From the NCBI RefSeq assembly GCF_028649535.1, contig NZ_JAQSJE010000001.1, positions 352,736 through 416,735 of the forward strand: 64,000 nucleotides of DNA, in the 5' to 3' direction. The number at the start of each line of letters is the position of its first letter. Positions within the stretch are counted from its first letter, which is position 1. The DNA is from Mannheimia cairinae. GTDB lineage: Bacteria > Pseudomonadota > Gammaproteobacteria > Enterobacterales > Pasteurellaceae. The notes under the pieces were generated by a model that was not told the DNA's origin, made no database searches, and saw nothing but the letters and a program-made list of their open reading frames with translations. The position numbers and the translations under genes were made by a program. Positions 18,512 to 28,629 of this stretch are shown piece by piece.

Positions 18512-19663
18512 TTATAAACCTGCACCAGCTCTTAATGCTTCGGCTTTATCTGTTTGTTCCCAAGGGAAATGTTCACGACCAAAGTGTCCGTAAGCAGCAG
18601 TTTCACGGTAAATCGGTTTGATTAAATCTAACATTTTGATTAAACCGTAAGGGCGTAAGTCGAAGTTTTGGTAAATTAATTTAACTAAAGTTTCGTTGCT
18701 TACTTTACCTGTGCCGAATGTTTCCACCATAATAGAAGTTGGATCCGCTACCCCAATCGCATAAGAAAGTTGGATTTCACAACGGTCTGCCAAGCCTGCT
18801 GCAACAATATTTTTTGCTACATAGCGAGCTGCATAAGCTGCTGATCTATCTACTTTTGATGGATCTTTACCAGAGAATGCACCACCACCGTGACGAGCCG
18901 CACCGCCGTAGGTATCTACAATAATTTTACGGCCTGTTAAACCACAGTCGCCCATTGGGCCACCGATTACAAAGCGACCTGTCGGGTTAATAAAATATTT
19001 GGTATTTTGGCTTAACCACTCACTTGGTAATACAGGTTTGATAATTTCTTCCATCACACCTTCAATTAAATCTTTTTGTGAGATATGCTCAGCGTGTTGG
19101 GTTGAAAGCACTACTGCATCAATACCGATAATTTTGTTATCTTCATAGGCAAAAGTTAATTGGCTTTTTGCATCTGGACGTAACCAATCTAGTTTGCCCG
19201 ATTTACGCACTTCTGCTTGACGTTGCATTAAACGGTGAGCATAGGTAATTGGGGCAGGCATCAATACTTCTGTTTCGTTAGTAGCATATCCAAACATAAT
19301 GCCTTGGTCGCCCGCACCTTGCTCTAAAGGATCAGCTCTATCAACCCCTTGGTTAATATCTGGCGACTGTTTACCAATCGCATTTAACACTGCACAAGAG
19401 TGAGCATCAAAGCCCATATCTGAATGAGTATAGCCAATATCACAAATTACTTGGCGAGTTAAATTCTCAATATCTACCCAAGCTGAAGTGGTAATTTCGC
19501 CCCCCACTAATGCCATACCTGTTTTTACATAAGTTTCACAAGCAACACGTGCTTTAGGATCTTGTTTTAAAATTTCATCTAATACCGCATCAGAAATTTG
19601 GTCTGCGATTTTATCCGGATGTCCTTCTGAAACTGACTCAGAAGTAAATAAATTAATAGCCAT
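18512..19663 (-). CDS. metK: S-adenosylmethionine synthetase MetK
   Basis: A 383-residue enzyme (384 in E. coli) making S-adenosylmethionine from methionine and ATP. The N-terminus ([17 protein letters not shown]), [12 protein letters not shown] and the phosphate-binding loop [16 protein letters not shown] are all intact. The leader carries a MetJ operator about 100 bases upstream, and an uptake-signal hairpin lies between operator and start. Its product is the MetJ corepressor, which closes a feedback loop. Confidence 0.96.
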   Translation of the reverse strand: MAINLFTSESVSEGHPDKIADQISDAVLDEILKQDPKARVACETYVKTGMALVGGEITTSAWVDIENLTRQVICDIGYTHSDMGFDAHSCAVLNAIGKQSPDINQGVDRADPLEQGAGDQGIMFGYATNETEVLMPAPITYAHRLMQRQAEVRKSGKLDWLRPDAKSQLTFAYEDNKIIGIDAVVLSTQHAEHISQKDLIEGVMEEIIKPVLPSEWLSQNTKYFINPTGRFVIGGPMGDCGLTGRKIIVDTYGGAARHGGGAFSGKDPSKVDRSAAYAARYVAKNIVAAGLADRCEIQLSYAIGVADPTSIMVETFGTGKVSNETLVKLIYQNFDLRPYGLIKMLDLIKPIYRETAAYGHFGREHFPWEQTDKAEALRAGAGL

Positions 19664-19691
19664 TGTTATTCCTCTTTTTATTCAAAATAAT

Positions 19692-19740
19692 AACAAGCGG
19701 TTGTTTTTGGTAAAATTTTTATCATTTAGAACCGCTTGTT
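19692..19740. repeat. Inverted uptake-signal pair inside the metK leader
   Basis: AACAAGCGGTT (19692-19702) pairs perfectly over 11 bases with AACCGCTTGTT (19730-19740). It lies between the MetJ operator and the metK start codon, so in the transcript it would form a stable leader hairpin. It could also act as the terminator of the upstream lipase gene. Confidence 0.75.
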
Positions 19741-19760
19741 TAAAATTCTTTTGGAAGTAT

Positions 19761-19776
19761 TTCCGTCTAGACGTCT
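19761..19776 (-). promoter_or_regulatory. MetJ operator (two met boxes) upstream of metK
   Basis: TTCCGTCT and AGACGTCT are adjacent 8-mers; the met-box consensus is AGACGTCT and MetJ binds at least two in tandem. The second box is perfect and the first matches at 5 of 8 positions. An AT-rich promoter-like segment (TATATTATAG on the minus strand) sits directly upstream. Confidence 0.75.
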
Positions 19777-19813
19777 ATAATATATTTTTTGAGCGTTTTA
19801 GGCAAATGATATT

Positions 19814-20659
19814 TTAACTTTTAGCTAAATATGCTCGTAGCTTTTCTATTGCATTTTTTGCATCGTTTACCCCCAAATCATACATTTCTTGTACTTTAGT
19901 TGGGTCTTTTTCTAACCGACTAATTTCAAGCGTTTTACTTGGGCGAATAACAAAAATCTTTTGCTTTTCATTAAGTTGGATAACCTGTTCCACCGCTTGG
20001 TTGTATTCCATATAACGATTTTCCCAGCGTTCAACTAATTTTGGATATTTACGGTAAAATAACTTAAATGGCCACATTACACTTGGCTTTTTACGGTATT
20101 CTAACGGGCGGGTAAGAATTACAATAATTTTGTCATAGCCTAACTCTTGACATTTTTTTAGTGGAATACTATCCGAAATACCGCCATCAAGGTATTTTTT
20201 GCCATTAATTTCAATCAATTTAGAGACTAACGGCATTGCTGAAGTTGCCCTTAATGCTTCCATTTGGGTGAAGGCATCTTCAATTTTGATGTATTCGGGT
20301 TCGCCGGTTTCAACATTGGTTACGGTTACCCAAAAATCCATTTGTGATTGTTGGAATGCTGCTTGGTCAAACGGGTCGAGTGTGAAGGGTAATTCGTAAA
20401 AGGCAAAATCACGGTTGATCACATTGCCTGTCGTCAGCAAGCTATGAAAGCCCATATAGCGTTTGTCATTAAGGTATTTGAGGTTGTACCGCAACACTCG
20501 CCCTTTTTGTTTGGAGGGGTAATTAATACCAAATAATGCCCCTGCAGAAACCGTAACAGCCCCTTGTGCTTGAATATTTTCTTCTAAAAAAACATCTAGT
20601 ACACCTGCGGTAAAAAGCCCACGCATTCCGCCACCTTCAAGAACTAATCCTATTTTCAT
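19814..20659 (-). CDS. Patatin-like phospholipase, YjjU family
   Basis: A 281-residue patatin-fold hydrolase. It shows the oxyanion loop LEGGGMRGLF, the nucleophile elbow in TVSAGALFG (a GxSxG variant with Thr-Val in place of the usual Gly-x) and the dyad Asp in DGGISDSIP. E. coli YjjU belongs to the same group; the substrate is unknown. It is divergent from dld and has no lipase operon partner. Confidence 0.82.
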   Translation of the reverse strand: MKIGLVLEGGGMRGLFTAGVLDVFLEENIQAQGAVTVSAGALFGINYPSKQKGRVLRYNLKYLNDKRYMGFHSLLTTGNVINRDFAFYELPFTLDPFDQAAFQQSQMDFWVTVTNVETGEPEYIKIEDAFTQMEALRATSAMPLVSKLIEINGKKYLDGGISDSIPLKKCQELGYDKIIVILTRPLEYRKKPSVMWPFKLFYRKYPKLVERWENRYMEYNQAVEQVIQLNEKQKIFVIRPSKTLEISRLEKDPTKVQEMYDLGVNDAKNAIEKLRAYLAKS

Positions 20660-20710
20660 ACTACCTCCCTATCTAAGTAGCAATATTATAACCCGAATAA
20701 TTTGCAAATC

Positions 20711-20726
20711 TGTGAGATTGCTCACA
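20711..20726 (+). promoter_or_regulatory. CRP binding site upstream of dld
   Basis: TGTGA-GATTGC-TCACA is a perfect match to the CRP core TGTGA-N6-TCACA, with A-rich flanks. It lies 60 bases upstream of the dld ATG and 52 bases upstream of the divergent lipase gene, so it could control either or both. Confidence 0.8.
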
Positions 20727-20785
20727 AAAATCACCCGATTTTTTTGTTAGAATTTTTTATCATTTGTAACAAAGGAGTAACAAAA

Positions 20786-22477
20786 ATGACCTCTCAACAA
20801 CTTATTTCTGAATTGACGCAGATAGTTGGTGAAAAATACATTATTACAGATCCAACTAAAAATGAAGAATACCGCTCTGGTTACCGCTTTGGCACAGGAA
20901 ATGCATTAGCTGTCGTTCGCCCTGCGTCATTGCTTGAGTTTTGGCATATATTGAAAGCCTGCGTTGCAGCTGATGTAATCGTTATTGCACAAGCCGCTAA
21001 TACCGGACTAACCGGCGGTTCCACACCAAGTGGTAATGACTATGATCGTGATATTGTGATCATCAATGCAATGCGAATTAATGGTATTCAATTAATTAAT
21101 AATGCAAATCAAGTCGTCTGCTTGCCTGGCTCAACGTTAAATGAATTAGAGATTTTATTAAAACCTCACGGGCGAGAGCCTCATTCCGTTATTGGTTCCT
21201 CTTGTATTGGAGCCTCTGTTATTGGCGGTGTTTGTAATAATTCTGGCGGAGCTCTTGTTCAGCGAGGCCCTGCATATACGGAAATGGCATTATATGCACA
21301 ATTAAATGAAAATGGAGAACTAGAATTAAAGAACCATTTGGGTATTGATTTAGGCGATAGCCCCGAAGAAATTTTGACGAATCTGCAAGAAAATCGCTAT
21401 CAACGTAAAGATATTCAGCACGATTGCGGTAAAGGGCACGATCATCATTATTGTAATCACGTTCGCCAAGTCAATGAAGATAGCCCTGCTCGCTTTAATG
21501 CCGATCCTGCCCGTCATTATGAAGCTTCTGGATCTGCAGGGAAATTAGCTATTTTTGCTGTTCGGTTAGATACCTTCCCATTAGAAAAAGATACTGCAGT
21601 GTTTTATCTTGGCACGAATCAAACCCAAGTGCTAAATGATGTTCGCCGTACTATGTTAAGTGAATTTAAAGTATTACCTATTTCAGGCGAATATATTCAC
21701 AGAGACGCTTTCGATGTAGCAGCTCGTTATGGTAAAGATACATTTTGGGTCATCAAAAAATTTGGTACTCATTGGTTACCTAAACTTTTTTCATTAAAAG
21801 CTAAAGTTGATCGATTATCGAAAAAACTCTCTTTTTTACCTGCTCACTTAAGCGATAAAGTCTTACAGTGGACAGCCAAAATACTGCCTGAGCATTTACC
21901 GCAAAAATTATGGCACTATAGAGATCAATTCGAACATCATTTAATTATTAAGATGGGCGGAGAAGGGGTTCAAGAAGCAAGAACATTCCTAAAAAACTAC
22001 TTTGCTGATAGTAGCAAAGGGCAATATTTTGAATGTGATGCCGTAGAAACTCAAGCGGCAATGTTACACCGTTTTGCAGTAGCCTCTGCAGCCATTCGTT
22101 ATCGTGCGATTCATAGCGATGAGGTTGAAGATATTGTCGCACTCGATATTGCATTGCGTCGAAATGATTCTGATTGGTTTGAGAAACTTCCACCAGAAAT
22201 TGATAATAAAATAAGTCATAAGTTGTATTATGGCCATTTTATGTGCCACGTTTTCCATCAAGATTATATTGTGAAAAAAGGTTATGATTGTATGGAATTA
22301 GAACACGAAATGCTTAAATTGTTGGATAAACGTGGGGCTCAATACCCTGCTGAGCATAATGTTGGGCATTTATATGAGGCAAAGCCAGAATTACGAAAAT
22401 TCTATAAGGCATTAGATCCAACCAATAGCTTTAACCCTGGCATTGGACAAACATCTAAGAAAAAATTCTGGCAGTAG
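20786..22477 (+). CDS. dld: Quinone-dependent D-lactate dehydrogenase Dld
   Basis: A 563-residue peripheral membrane flavoprotein (571 in E. coli) oxidising D-lactate to pyruvate and passing electrons to quinone. The FAD-binding PCMH domain covers roughly residues 35-210 (RPASLLEFW, AANTGLTGGSTPSG, GSSCIGASVIGGVCNNSGG), followed by the membrane-binding Dld domain. The start at 20786 follows AAAGGAGTAAC, a strong ribosome site; the longer frame from 20702 includes the CRP site. It is followed by a terminator shared with metQ. Confidence 0.95.
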   Translation: MTSQQLISELTQIVGEKYIITDPTKNEEYRSGYRFGTGNALAVVRPASLLEFWHILKACVAADVIVIAQAANTGLTGGSTPSGNDYDRDIVIINAMRINGIQLINNANQVVCLPGSTLNELEILLKPHGREPHSVIGSSCIGASVIGGVCNNSGGALVQRGPAYTEMALYAQLNENGELELKNHLGIDLGDSPEEILTNLQENRYQRKDIQHDCGKGHDHHYCNHVRQVNEDSPARFNADPARHYEASGSAGKLAIFAVRLDTFPLEKDTAVFYLGTNQTQVLNDVRRTMLSEFKVLPISGEYIHRDAFDVAARYGKDTFWVIKKFGTHWLPKLFSLKAKVDRLSKKLSFLPAHLSDKVLQWTAKILPEHLPQKLWHYRDQFEHHLIIKMGGEGVQEARTFLKNYFADSSKGQYFECDAVETQAAMLHRFAVASAAIRYRAIHSDEVEDIVALDIALRRNDSDWFEKLPPEIDNKISHKLYYGHFMCHVFHQDYIVKKGYDCMELEHEMLKLLDKRGAQYPAEHNVGHLYEAKPELRKFYKALDPTNSFNPGIGQTSKKKFWQ

Positions 22478-22495
22478 TTGGAGAGAATCGCTATA

Positions 22496-22532
22496 AACAG
22501 AAACAGACAATTAAAAGCTGTCTGTTTCTGTT
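22496..22532. terminator. Bidirectional terminator between dld and the met operon
   Basis: AACAGAAACAGACA (22496-22509) pairs perfectly with TGTCTGTTTCTGTT (22519-22532). It lies between two convergent stop codons and continues into a TTTTC run on the plus strand. Confidence 0.85.
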
Positions 22533-22538
22533 TTCAAA

Positions 22539-23330
22539 TTACCACCCTTTTATCATCGCCCCTTTAAATTCTTCATTGGCTTTGTTATAAACTTCTTCTG
22601 TTTGGTAAGCCTTTACAAAATCTTTTACTGCATCTGACTGATGGTTATCTTCACGAGCAACAATAAGATTCACATAAGGGGAGTCTTTATCTTCGACAAA
22701 TAAACCGTCTTTTGTTGGTGTTAAACCATTTTGCCCTGCATAGGTTGTGTTAATAATTGAAAATGCCACATCATCTAATGTTCTTGGTAAAAGAGGGGCT
22801 TCTATTTCTTGAATCACTAATTGGCGAGGATTTTCAAGAATATCTACGCTAGTTGCTTTTAAACCTGCTTCAGCTCTTAATTTTATTAAACCTTGTTTTT
22901 CTAACAAAATTAATGCTCTGGCTAAATTTGTCGGATCATTTGGTACAGCGATTGTGTCTCCATTTTTTAATTCGTCTAGCGATTTAATTTTTTTAGAATA
23001 AGCTGCAATCGGATAAACAAAGGTATTACCAACAGGCTTTAATTTATAGCCTTTTTCCTTAATCTGATTATCTAAATAAGGTTTATGTTGAAAAGCATTA
23101 AGATCTAAATCCCCTTTATTTAATGCCTCATTTGGTGTGGCATAATCAGTAAACACCACTAACTCAACATCTCGCTGATATTTCTCTTTCGCAATTTTAG
23201 CCGCTACTTCCATTACTTTATGTTCAGGACCTGATATTACACCAACTTTTAGTGTGTCCGATTTTTTATCGCAAGCGGTTAAAAAAGCAGAAGAAATTGC
23301 AACAATGCCTAATATTTTCTTTAATTTCAT
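22539..23330 (-). CDS. metQ: MetQ/Plp-family methionine-binding lipoprotein, third copy
   Basis: A 263-residue NlpA-family lipoprotein with lipobox LTAC (C20), the last gene of the metNI operon. It shares the body of the other two copies (VGVISGPEHKVMEVAA, YAGQNGLTPTKDGLFVEDKDSPYVN, GAMIKGW end). It is the most divergent of the three in the N-terminal third. Family members bind L- or D-methionine for the MetNI transporter; this copy may bind a different ligand. The 68-bp gap to the second copy has no terminator. Confidence 0.88.
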   Translation of the reverse strand: MKLKKILGIVAISSAFLTACDKKSDTLKVGVISGPEHKVMEVAAKIAKEKYQRDVELVVFTDYATPNEALNKGDLDLNAFQHKPYLDNQIKEKGYKLKPVGNTFVYPIAAYSKKIKSLDELKNGDTIAVPNDPTNLARALILLEKQGLIKLRAEAGLKATSVDILENPRQLVIQEIEAPLLPRTLDDVAFSIINTTYAGQNGLTPTKDGLFVEDKDSPYVNLIVAREDNHQSDAVKDFVKAYQTEEVYNKANEEFKGAMIKGW

Positions 23331-23398
23331 TATGTTTCCTTATTTACTAAAAAGAATGGACAATCCATTTCTGCATTGCCCATTTCTATTTGGTTAGA

Positions 23399-24229
23399 TT
23401 ACCAACCTTTTACTACGCCGCCGTTAAATAATTTTAACGCTTCTTGGAATACTTCTTCAGTTTGGAACGATTTTACAAAGGTTTGTAAGCGAGGATCATC
23501 TTTATTATCTTCACGGCTTACCACTAAGTTTACATATGGAGAATCTTTAGATTCCACAATAATGCCATCTTTATCTGGGCTTAAACCTGCTTGTCCCGCA
23601 TAAGTATTATTAATTACCGCTAAATCAACATCATCTAAGGTACGTGTTAATAATGCGGTATCAACCTGTTTGATTTTGATATTTTTTGGATTTTCAATAA
23701 TATCGTTTTCTGTTGCAAACACATTGTTTGGATCTTTTAATTTTAACAAACCGTGTGCTTGAAGTAATAATAATGCACGAGCAGTATTACTTGCGTTGTT
23801 TGGAATCGCAACTGTTGCACCATCTTGTAGTTCGGAAATATCTTTAATTTTTTTAGAATATGCTGCAATTGGCCATACTAAAGTATTACCGATAATCGCC
23901 AATTTATAACCACGATCTTTTACTTCTTGTTCCATATACGGCACAGTTTGGAATGCGTTTGCATCTAAATCTTTAGCGTGCAATGCTGCATTTGGCTGAG
24001 TGTATTCAGTAAATTGCACTAACTGCACATCTAAATTATATTTTTCTTTTGCAATTTTCACTGCAACTTCTGTCATTTGAGCCTCTGGCCCTGTCATTAC
24101 ACCAACTTTTAATGGTGCTTGTTTTTCTGCTTTCGCAGGCTCTGCTGCCGCTTGTGCTTTTTCATCCTTACAAGCTGTTAAAGCTAAAGCAGACACTAAT
24201 GCCACGCTTAATAATTTTTTAAAGTTCAT
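23399..24229 (-). CDS. metQ: MetQ/Plp-family methionine-binding lipoprotein, second copy
   Basis: A 276-residue NlpA-family lipoprotein with lipobox LTAC (C20) and an Ala/Lys/Glu-rich linker after it. The core is VGVMTGPEAQMTEVAVKI, where the first and third copies have GPEH and this copy has GPEA. It is otherwise full length, ending GGVVKGW. It is the middle gene of the three substrate-binding proteins behind metN-metI. Confidence 0.88.
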   Translation of the reverse strand: MNFKKLLSVALVSALALTACKDEKAQAAAEPAKAEKQAPLKVGVMTGPEAQMTEVAVKIAKEKYNLDVQLVQFTEYTQPNAALHAKDLDANAFQTVPYMEQEVKDRGYKLAIIGNTLVWPIAAYSKKIKDISELQDGATVAIPNNASNTARALLLLQAHGLLKLKDPNNVFATENDIIENPKNIKIKQVDTALLTRTLDDVDLAVINNTYAGQAGLSPDKDGIIVESKDSPYVNLVVSREDNKDDPRLQTFVKSFQTEEVFQEALKLFNGGVVKGW

Positions 24230-24307
24230 TGTAGATCCTTCCTATATTGAGTTTAAGAGATTAAAAAGGCGATTAGCAAGCGTAATCGCCATTAAGTTAT
24301 AAAAATA

Positions 24308-25132
24308 TTACCAGCCTTTTACTACACCATCTTTAAAGTGTTTTTGTGCTTCTTGGTACACTTCTTCAGTTTGGTAAGACTTAATAAAGTTTTGTACGTT
24401 TGCTGAATCTTTATTGTCTTCACGAGCAACGATAATGTTTACATAAGGCGACTCTTTATCTTCCACAAAAACACCGTGATCTTGAGTGTTTAAGCCAACT
24501 TGACCTGCATAAGTATTATTTACGACTGCTAAATCCACATCATCTAATGCTTTTGCCGCAACGGAAGTATCAACTTCTTGGATTTTTAAGTTTTTCGGGT
24601 TTTCAATAACATCTAACGAGGTTGAGAACAAGTTAGTATTGTCTTTTAATTTAATTAAACCTTGTTTTTCTAATAAAATTAACGCACGAGCTAGATTTGA
24701 TGGATCATTTGGTACTGCAATTACCGCACCATCTGCTAATTCAGATACATTTTTAATTTTTTTAGAATAACCTGCTAACGGGTAAACAAAAGTATTACCC
24801 ACAATCACTAAGTTATTTAAGCCTTTTGATTGGCTATCTTTATCTAAATAAGGTTTATGTTGGAAAGCATTTGCATCTAAATCACCTTTGCTTACTGCCG
24901 TATTTGGTAAGGCATAGTCATTAAATAATACAAACTCAACTTCTAAGCCGTATTTTTCTTTTGCTACTTGAGCAGCTCTTTCAGCCACAGTGTGTTCAGG
25001 GCCAGACATAACCCCTACTTTAATTTTAGCTGAAGGTGCAGGTTGTGCTGCTTCCGTTTTTTTATCATCTTTACAAGCGGTTAATGCAAGTGCAGAAACC
25101 AAAGCGATGCTTAATACTTTCTTAAAATTCAT
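24308..25132 (-). CDS. metQ: MetQ/Plp-family methionine-binding lipoprotein, first copy
   Basis: A 274-residue NlpA-family lipoprotein with lipobox LTAC (C20), directly after metI (21-base gap). The core shows VGVMSGPEHTVAERAA and the closing DGVVKGW. By position this is the standard MetQ of the MetNIQ importer. The lipobox codons acc gct tgt coincide exactly with an uptake-signal sequence (near 25073). Confidence 0.92.
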   Translation of the reverse strand: MNFKKVLSIALVSALALTACKDDKKTEAAQPAPSAKIKVGVMSGPEHTVAERAAQVAKEKYGLEVEFVLFNDYALPNTAVSKGDLDANAFQHKPYLDKDSQSKGLNNLVIVGNTFVYPLAGYSKKIKNVSELADGAVIAVPNDPSNLARALILLEKQGLIKLKDNTNLFSTSLDVIENPKNLKIQEVDTSVAAKALDDVDLAVVNNTYAGQVGLNTQDHGVFVEDKESPYVNIIVAREDNKDSANVQNFIKSYQTEEVYQEAQKHFKDGVVKGW

Positions 25133-25153
25133 AGGAAAACCTCAATTTAAAAA

Positions 25154-25831
25154 TTAACGATGATCGTAACGTTTTGCTAAATAATCACCAATTTTTTGGC
25201 TTACCATCACAATCGCTACAATAATAATGGTTGCGATCCATTTCACATAGACCATATTACGGTGTTCACCATAACTAATTGCTAAATTACCTAAACCACC
25301 GCCACCAACAGCACCAGCCATTGCAGAATAACCGATTAATGCAACTAGCGTTAAGGTAATACCGTTGATTAAAATCGGTAACGATTCCGGTAAATAGAAT
25401 TTGCTTACTACCTGCCAATTTGTTGCACCCATTGATTTTGCTGCCTCTGTTAAGCCAGCAGGAATCTCAAGTAATGCATTTGATGTTAAACGGGCAAAAA
25501 ATGGAATTGCCGAAACACTTAATGGCACAATAGCTGCAGTTGTACCAAGCGTAGTACCAACAATTAAGCGTGTAAAAGGCAATAAAATAATTAACAAAAT
25601 AATAAAAGGAATTGAACGACCAATATTAATAATGACATCTAAAACCTGATGCAAACGACGGTTTTCTAAAATCTCGCCTTTACCAGTTAAAAAGGCTAAA
25701 AAACCTATTGGTAACCCAATAACAACAGAGAGTGCTGTTGCTACAAATCCCATATAGACTGTTTCAAAAGTAGATTGCCATACTAAATTCCACATTTGTG
25801 GGGTCAATTCAGCCATAAAATTATCCCACAT
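25154..25831 (-). CDS. metI: Methionine ABC transporter permease MetI
   Basis: A 225-residue inner-membrane permease with five predicted helices. It has the transporter EAA-like loop ([24 protein letters not shown]) that contacts MetN. Its 5' end overlaps the 3' end of metN by 11 bases, and the first metQ follows closely, so metN-metI-metQ is one transcription unit. Confidence 0.95.
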   Translation of the reverse strand: MWDNFMAELTPQMWNLVWQSTFETVYMGFVATALSVVIGLPIGFLAFLTGKGEILENRRLHQVLDVIINIGRSIPFIILLIILLPFTRLIVGTTLGTTAAIVPLSVSAIPFFARLTSNALLEIPAGLTEAAKSMGATNWQVVSKFYLPESLPILINGITLTLVALIGYSAMAGAVGGGGLGNLAISYGEHRNMVYVKWIATIIIVAIVMVSQKIGDYLAKRYDHR

Positions 25832-26855
25832 AACCTAACACCTCTACTTTTACATTATTATCAATTAAATAAAATTTTGCTTCTGCTATGGCATCTGGAT
25901 TCCCGGTTACCTCTGCAATTACAAACCCAAACTTCACCCCACCTGCGTAATCAATCTGCGACATCAAAATACTAAAATCAATGCCGAATTTTTTAGAGGC
26001 GATTGATAGTAATGGTGCATCAACAGAGCGACCTGTAAATTCAAATTTAATAATCGGGTTACCATTCTCAGTTGGTTCAGATGAAAGTTGTTCTGTATAT
26101 TCCGGAGGTAAATCAAAATGGAATGTCGATTGAATAAATTTTTGTGCCAATTCTGTTTTCGGGTTTGAGAAAATCTCACTAACTGAACCAGATTCAATTA
26201 ATTGCCCTTTATCAATTACAGCCACACGATCACAAATACGTTTTACCACTTCCATTTCGTGTGTAATGAGCAAAATTGTTAATCCTAAACGTTTATTAAT
26301 ATCTTTTAATAACTGTAAGATAGATTGTGTTGTTGCAGGATCTAATGCACTGGTTGCTTCATCGCATAATAATACGTGCGGGTCACTTGCTAAAGCACGA
26401 GCGATTGCCACACGTTGCTTTTGACCACCAGAAAGATTCGCAGGGTAAACATCTTTACGATCAGTTAATCCTACTAACTCCAATAACTCATTCACTTTTT
26501 TCTCAACTTGAACTTTTGGTGTATTGCTTAAACGAAGTGACAATGCCACATTTTCAAATACAGTTTGTGAAGAAAGTAAATTAAAATGTTGGAAAATCAT
26601 TGCAATGTTACGGCGAGCGTGAATAAGCTCTTTATCCGACATTGCTGTTAAATCCTGCCCATCAACAATCACTTGCCCCATTGTTGGGCGTTCTAATAAA
26701 TTTACGCAACGAATTAAGGTACTTTTACCTGCACCTGATGCCCCAATCACACCATAAATTGTGCCTTTAGGAACCTCAAGGTTTACATTATCAAGAGCAG
26801 TTATTTTTTTGCCCTTTACCTCAAATTGTTTGCTGATATTTTTCAGCTCAATCAT
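25821..26855 (-). CDS. metN: Methionine ABC transporter ATP-binding protein MetN
   Basis: A 344-residue ATPase. It shows Walker A (GASGAGKST), Q-loop (FQHFNLL), signature LSGGQKQ, Walker B ([13 protein letters not shown]) and the H-loop (LITHEM). The C-terminal NIL/ACT-like domain (about residues 255-344) is the methionine-sensing regulatory domain of this family. The ATG at 26855 is chosen over an upstream GTG at 26867. A MetJ operator lies about 40 bases upstream. Confidence 0.95.
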   Translation of the reverse strand: MIELKNISKQFEVKGKKITALDNVNLEVPKGTIYGVIGASGAGKSTLIRCVNLLERPTMGQVIVDGQDLTAMSDKELIHARRNIAMIFQHFNLLSSQTVFENVALSLRLSNTPKVQVEKKVNELLELVGLTDRKDVYPANLSGGQKQRVAIARALASDPHVLLCDEATSALDPATTQSILQLLKDINKRLGLTILLITHEMEVVKRICDRVAVIDKGQLIESGSVSEIFSNPKTELAQKFIQSTFHFDLPPEYTEQLSSEPTENGNPIIKFEFTGRSVDAPLLSIASKKFGIDFSILMSQIDYAGGVKFGFVIAEVTGNPDAIAEAKFYLIDNNVKVEVLGYVG

Positions 26856-26895
26856 TTTTCTATCCACATTAATTAAAATTATTTTTTGTTATTTT

Positions 26896-26911
26896 AGACG
26901 TCTAGAATGCT
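26896..26911 (-). promoter_or_regulatory. MetJ operator upstream of metN
   Basis: AGACGTCT (26896-26903) is a perfect met box, followed by AGAATGCT (26904-26911; 5 of 8). It lies 41 bases upstream of metN and implies methionine repression of the whole metNI-metQ-metQ-metQ unit, matching the operator at metK. Confidence 0.78.
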
Positions 26912-27024
26912 ATGTCAATCAACTAACCCTATTTTTTTATTCCAAATAAGCATAACGCATAAAATAATTGCTTGCACTTGAAATAAATTGCCGTTTTGTA
27001 TGATTGATTTTCATCATAAACAAG

Positions 27025-27069
27025 CAAGCGGTCAAATTTTGCAACATTTTTACAAAATTCAACCGCTTG
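27025..27069 (-). terminator. Inverted uptake-signal hairpin after cysS
   Basis: CAAGCGGT and ACCGCTTG form the outer stem, with AATTTTG/CAAAATT pairing inside. It begins 20 bases past the cysS stop and is a likely terminator; it also isolates the metN promoter. Confidence 0.7.
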
Positions 27070-27088
27070 TTATCTTTAAATACAGAAA

Positions 27089-28468
27089 TTACGCCTTACG
27101 CCAAATTGTGCCGTTCGGTGTATCTTCTAACACAATATTCATTGCTTTAAGTTTATCACGTACTTCATCAGCAACCGCCCAATTCTTCGCAGCTTTTGCT
27201 TCGTTGCGTTGTTTAATTAAGGCTTCAATTTCAGCAGTTTCATCTTCATTAGCATCGCCTTTTAAGAATGCATCTGGGTCTTGCTCTAATAAACCCAATA
27301 CGCTAGCTAATTCTTTTAAGCGAACAGCTAAACCGTTGGCTTTTGCCATATCTTCTGTTTTGAGTTTGTTTAGCTCACGGGCAATTTCAAATAATACTGC
27401 TAATGCCCCTGGTGTGTTGAAATCATCGTCCATTGCAGTTTTGAAAGCGTCAACATATTGCTCACCACCGATTGCCGTTCCTGACACATCACAACCACGC
27501 AATGCGGTATATAAACGCTCAAGTGCAGAACGTGCTAAATCAAGATTATCAATGCTATAATCTAATAACGAACGGTAGTGTGCTGTTAAGAAGAAATAAC
27601 GGAGTGATTCTGCATCGTATAGACCTAACATATGGCGAATACTGAAGAAATTGCCGAGTGATTTCGACATTTTCTCTTTATCAATCGTCAGCATTCCGGT
27701 ATGTAGCCAATAGTTTACATAATCGCCACCGTGGGCACAGCAAGATTGTGCAATTTCGTTTTCGTGGTGTGGGAACATTAAATCTGAACCACCGCCGTGA
27801 ATATCAAAATGTTCGCCTAGCTCTTTGCTATTCATTGCCGAACATTCAATATGCCAACCTGGGCGGCCATTGCCCCAAGGGCTTTCCCAGCTTGGCTCGC
27901 CTTCTTTTGACATTTTCCAAAGCACAAAATCCATCGGGTTTTTCTTCACTGATTTAATTTCAACCCTTGCTCCTGCTTGCAGTTGTTCTAAATTTTGGCG
28001 AGATAGAGCCCCATATTTTTGGTAAGATTCGACATCAAACATTACATCACCGTCTGCAGCAACATAAGCGTGTCCGTTTTTGATGAGTTTTTCTACCATC
28101 GCCACAATTTCCGGAATATGCTTGGTTGCACGAGGCTCAACATCTGGGCGTAAAATATTTAATGCATCGAAATCCTTGTGCATTTCTGCAATCATTCGCT
28201 CGACTAGCTCATCGCAGGTTTCATTATTTTCTAACGCGCGCTTGATAATTTTATCATCCACATCAGTAATATTGCGGATATAGCGTAAGTTGTAACCAGA
28301 ATAACGTAGGTAACGAGCAATCACATCAAAAGAAACAAAGGTTCGCCCGTGCCCGAAATGACAAAGATCGTAAACCGTAACACCACAGACATACATTCCC
28401 ACTTGGTTTGGATTAATCGGCTTAAATTCTTCTTTTTCACGTTTTAAAGTATTATAAATTTTGAGCAT
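27089..28468 (-). CDS. cysS: Cysteinyl-tRNA synthetase CysS
   Basis: A 459-residue class I synthetase (461 in E. coli). The HIGH motif appears as HFGHGRTF, the zinc ligands include YVCGVTVYD and GWHIECSAM with HHENEIAQ, and the KMSKS loop is EKMSKSLGN. Monocistronic, divergent from ppiB across 161 bp. Confidence 0.96.
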   Translation of the reverse strand: MLKIYNTLKREKEEFKPINPNQVGMYVCGVTVYDLCHFGHGRTFVSFDVIARYLRYSGYNLRYIRNITDVDDKIIKRALENNETCDELVERMIAEMHKDFDALNILRPDVEPRATKHIPEIVAMVEKLIKNGHAYVAADGDVMFDVESYQKYGALSRQNLEQLQAGARVEIKSVKKNPMDFVLWKMSKEGEPSWESPWGNGRPGWHIECSAMNSKELGEHFDIHGGGSDLMFPHHENEIAQSCCAHGGDYVNYWLHTGMLTIDKEKMSKSLGNFFSIRHMLGLYDAESLRYFFLTAHYRSLLDYSIDNLDLARSALERLYTALRGCDVSGTAIGGEQYVDAFKTAMDDDFNTPGALAVLFEIARELNKLKTEDMAKANGLAVRLKELASVLGLLEQDPDAFLKGDANEDETAEIEALIKQRNEAKAAKNWAVADEVRDKLKAMNIVLEDTPNGTIWRKA

Positions 28469-28629
28469 AGGGTCCTCGTTATAGAAATATGATTCACTAC
28501 TAAAAATAGGGTTAAGTATAGCGAATAAGCGGTCGTTTTTTTAGAAAATTTTGCAATTTCAGCAAAACTTTTTAATAATAGAGAAGATTTTAATTCCCTA
28601 TTCCATTTTTATTTATTAAGGAACACAGA

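Noticed and set aside
22539-25132. Recent gene triplication of metQ
   Set aside because: The three copies differ widely in sequence and in linker, so duplication is old rather than recent.
26988-27560. Plus-strand ORF of 190 codons antisense to cysS
   Set aside because: It lies within the well-supported cysS gene, has no family features, and its Ser/Ala-rich composition is typical of an antisense shadow.
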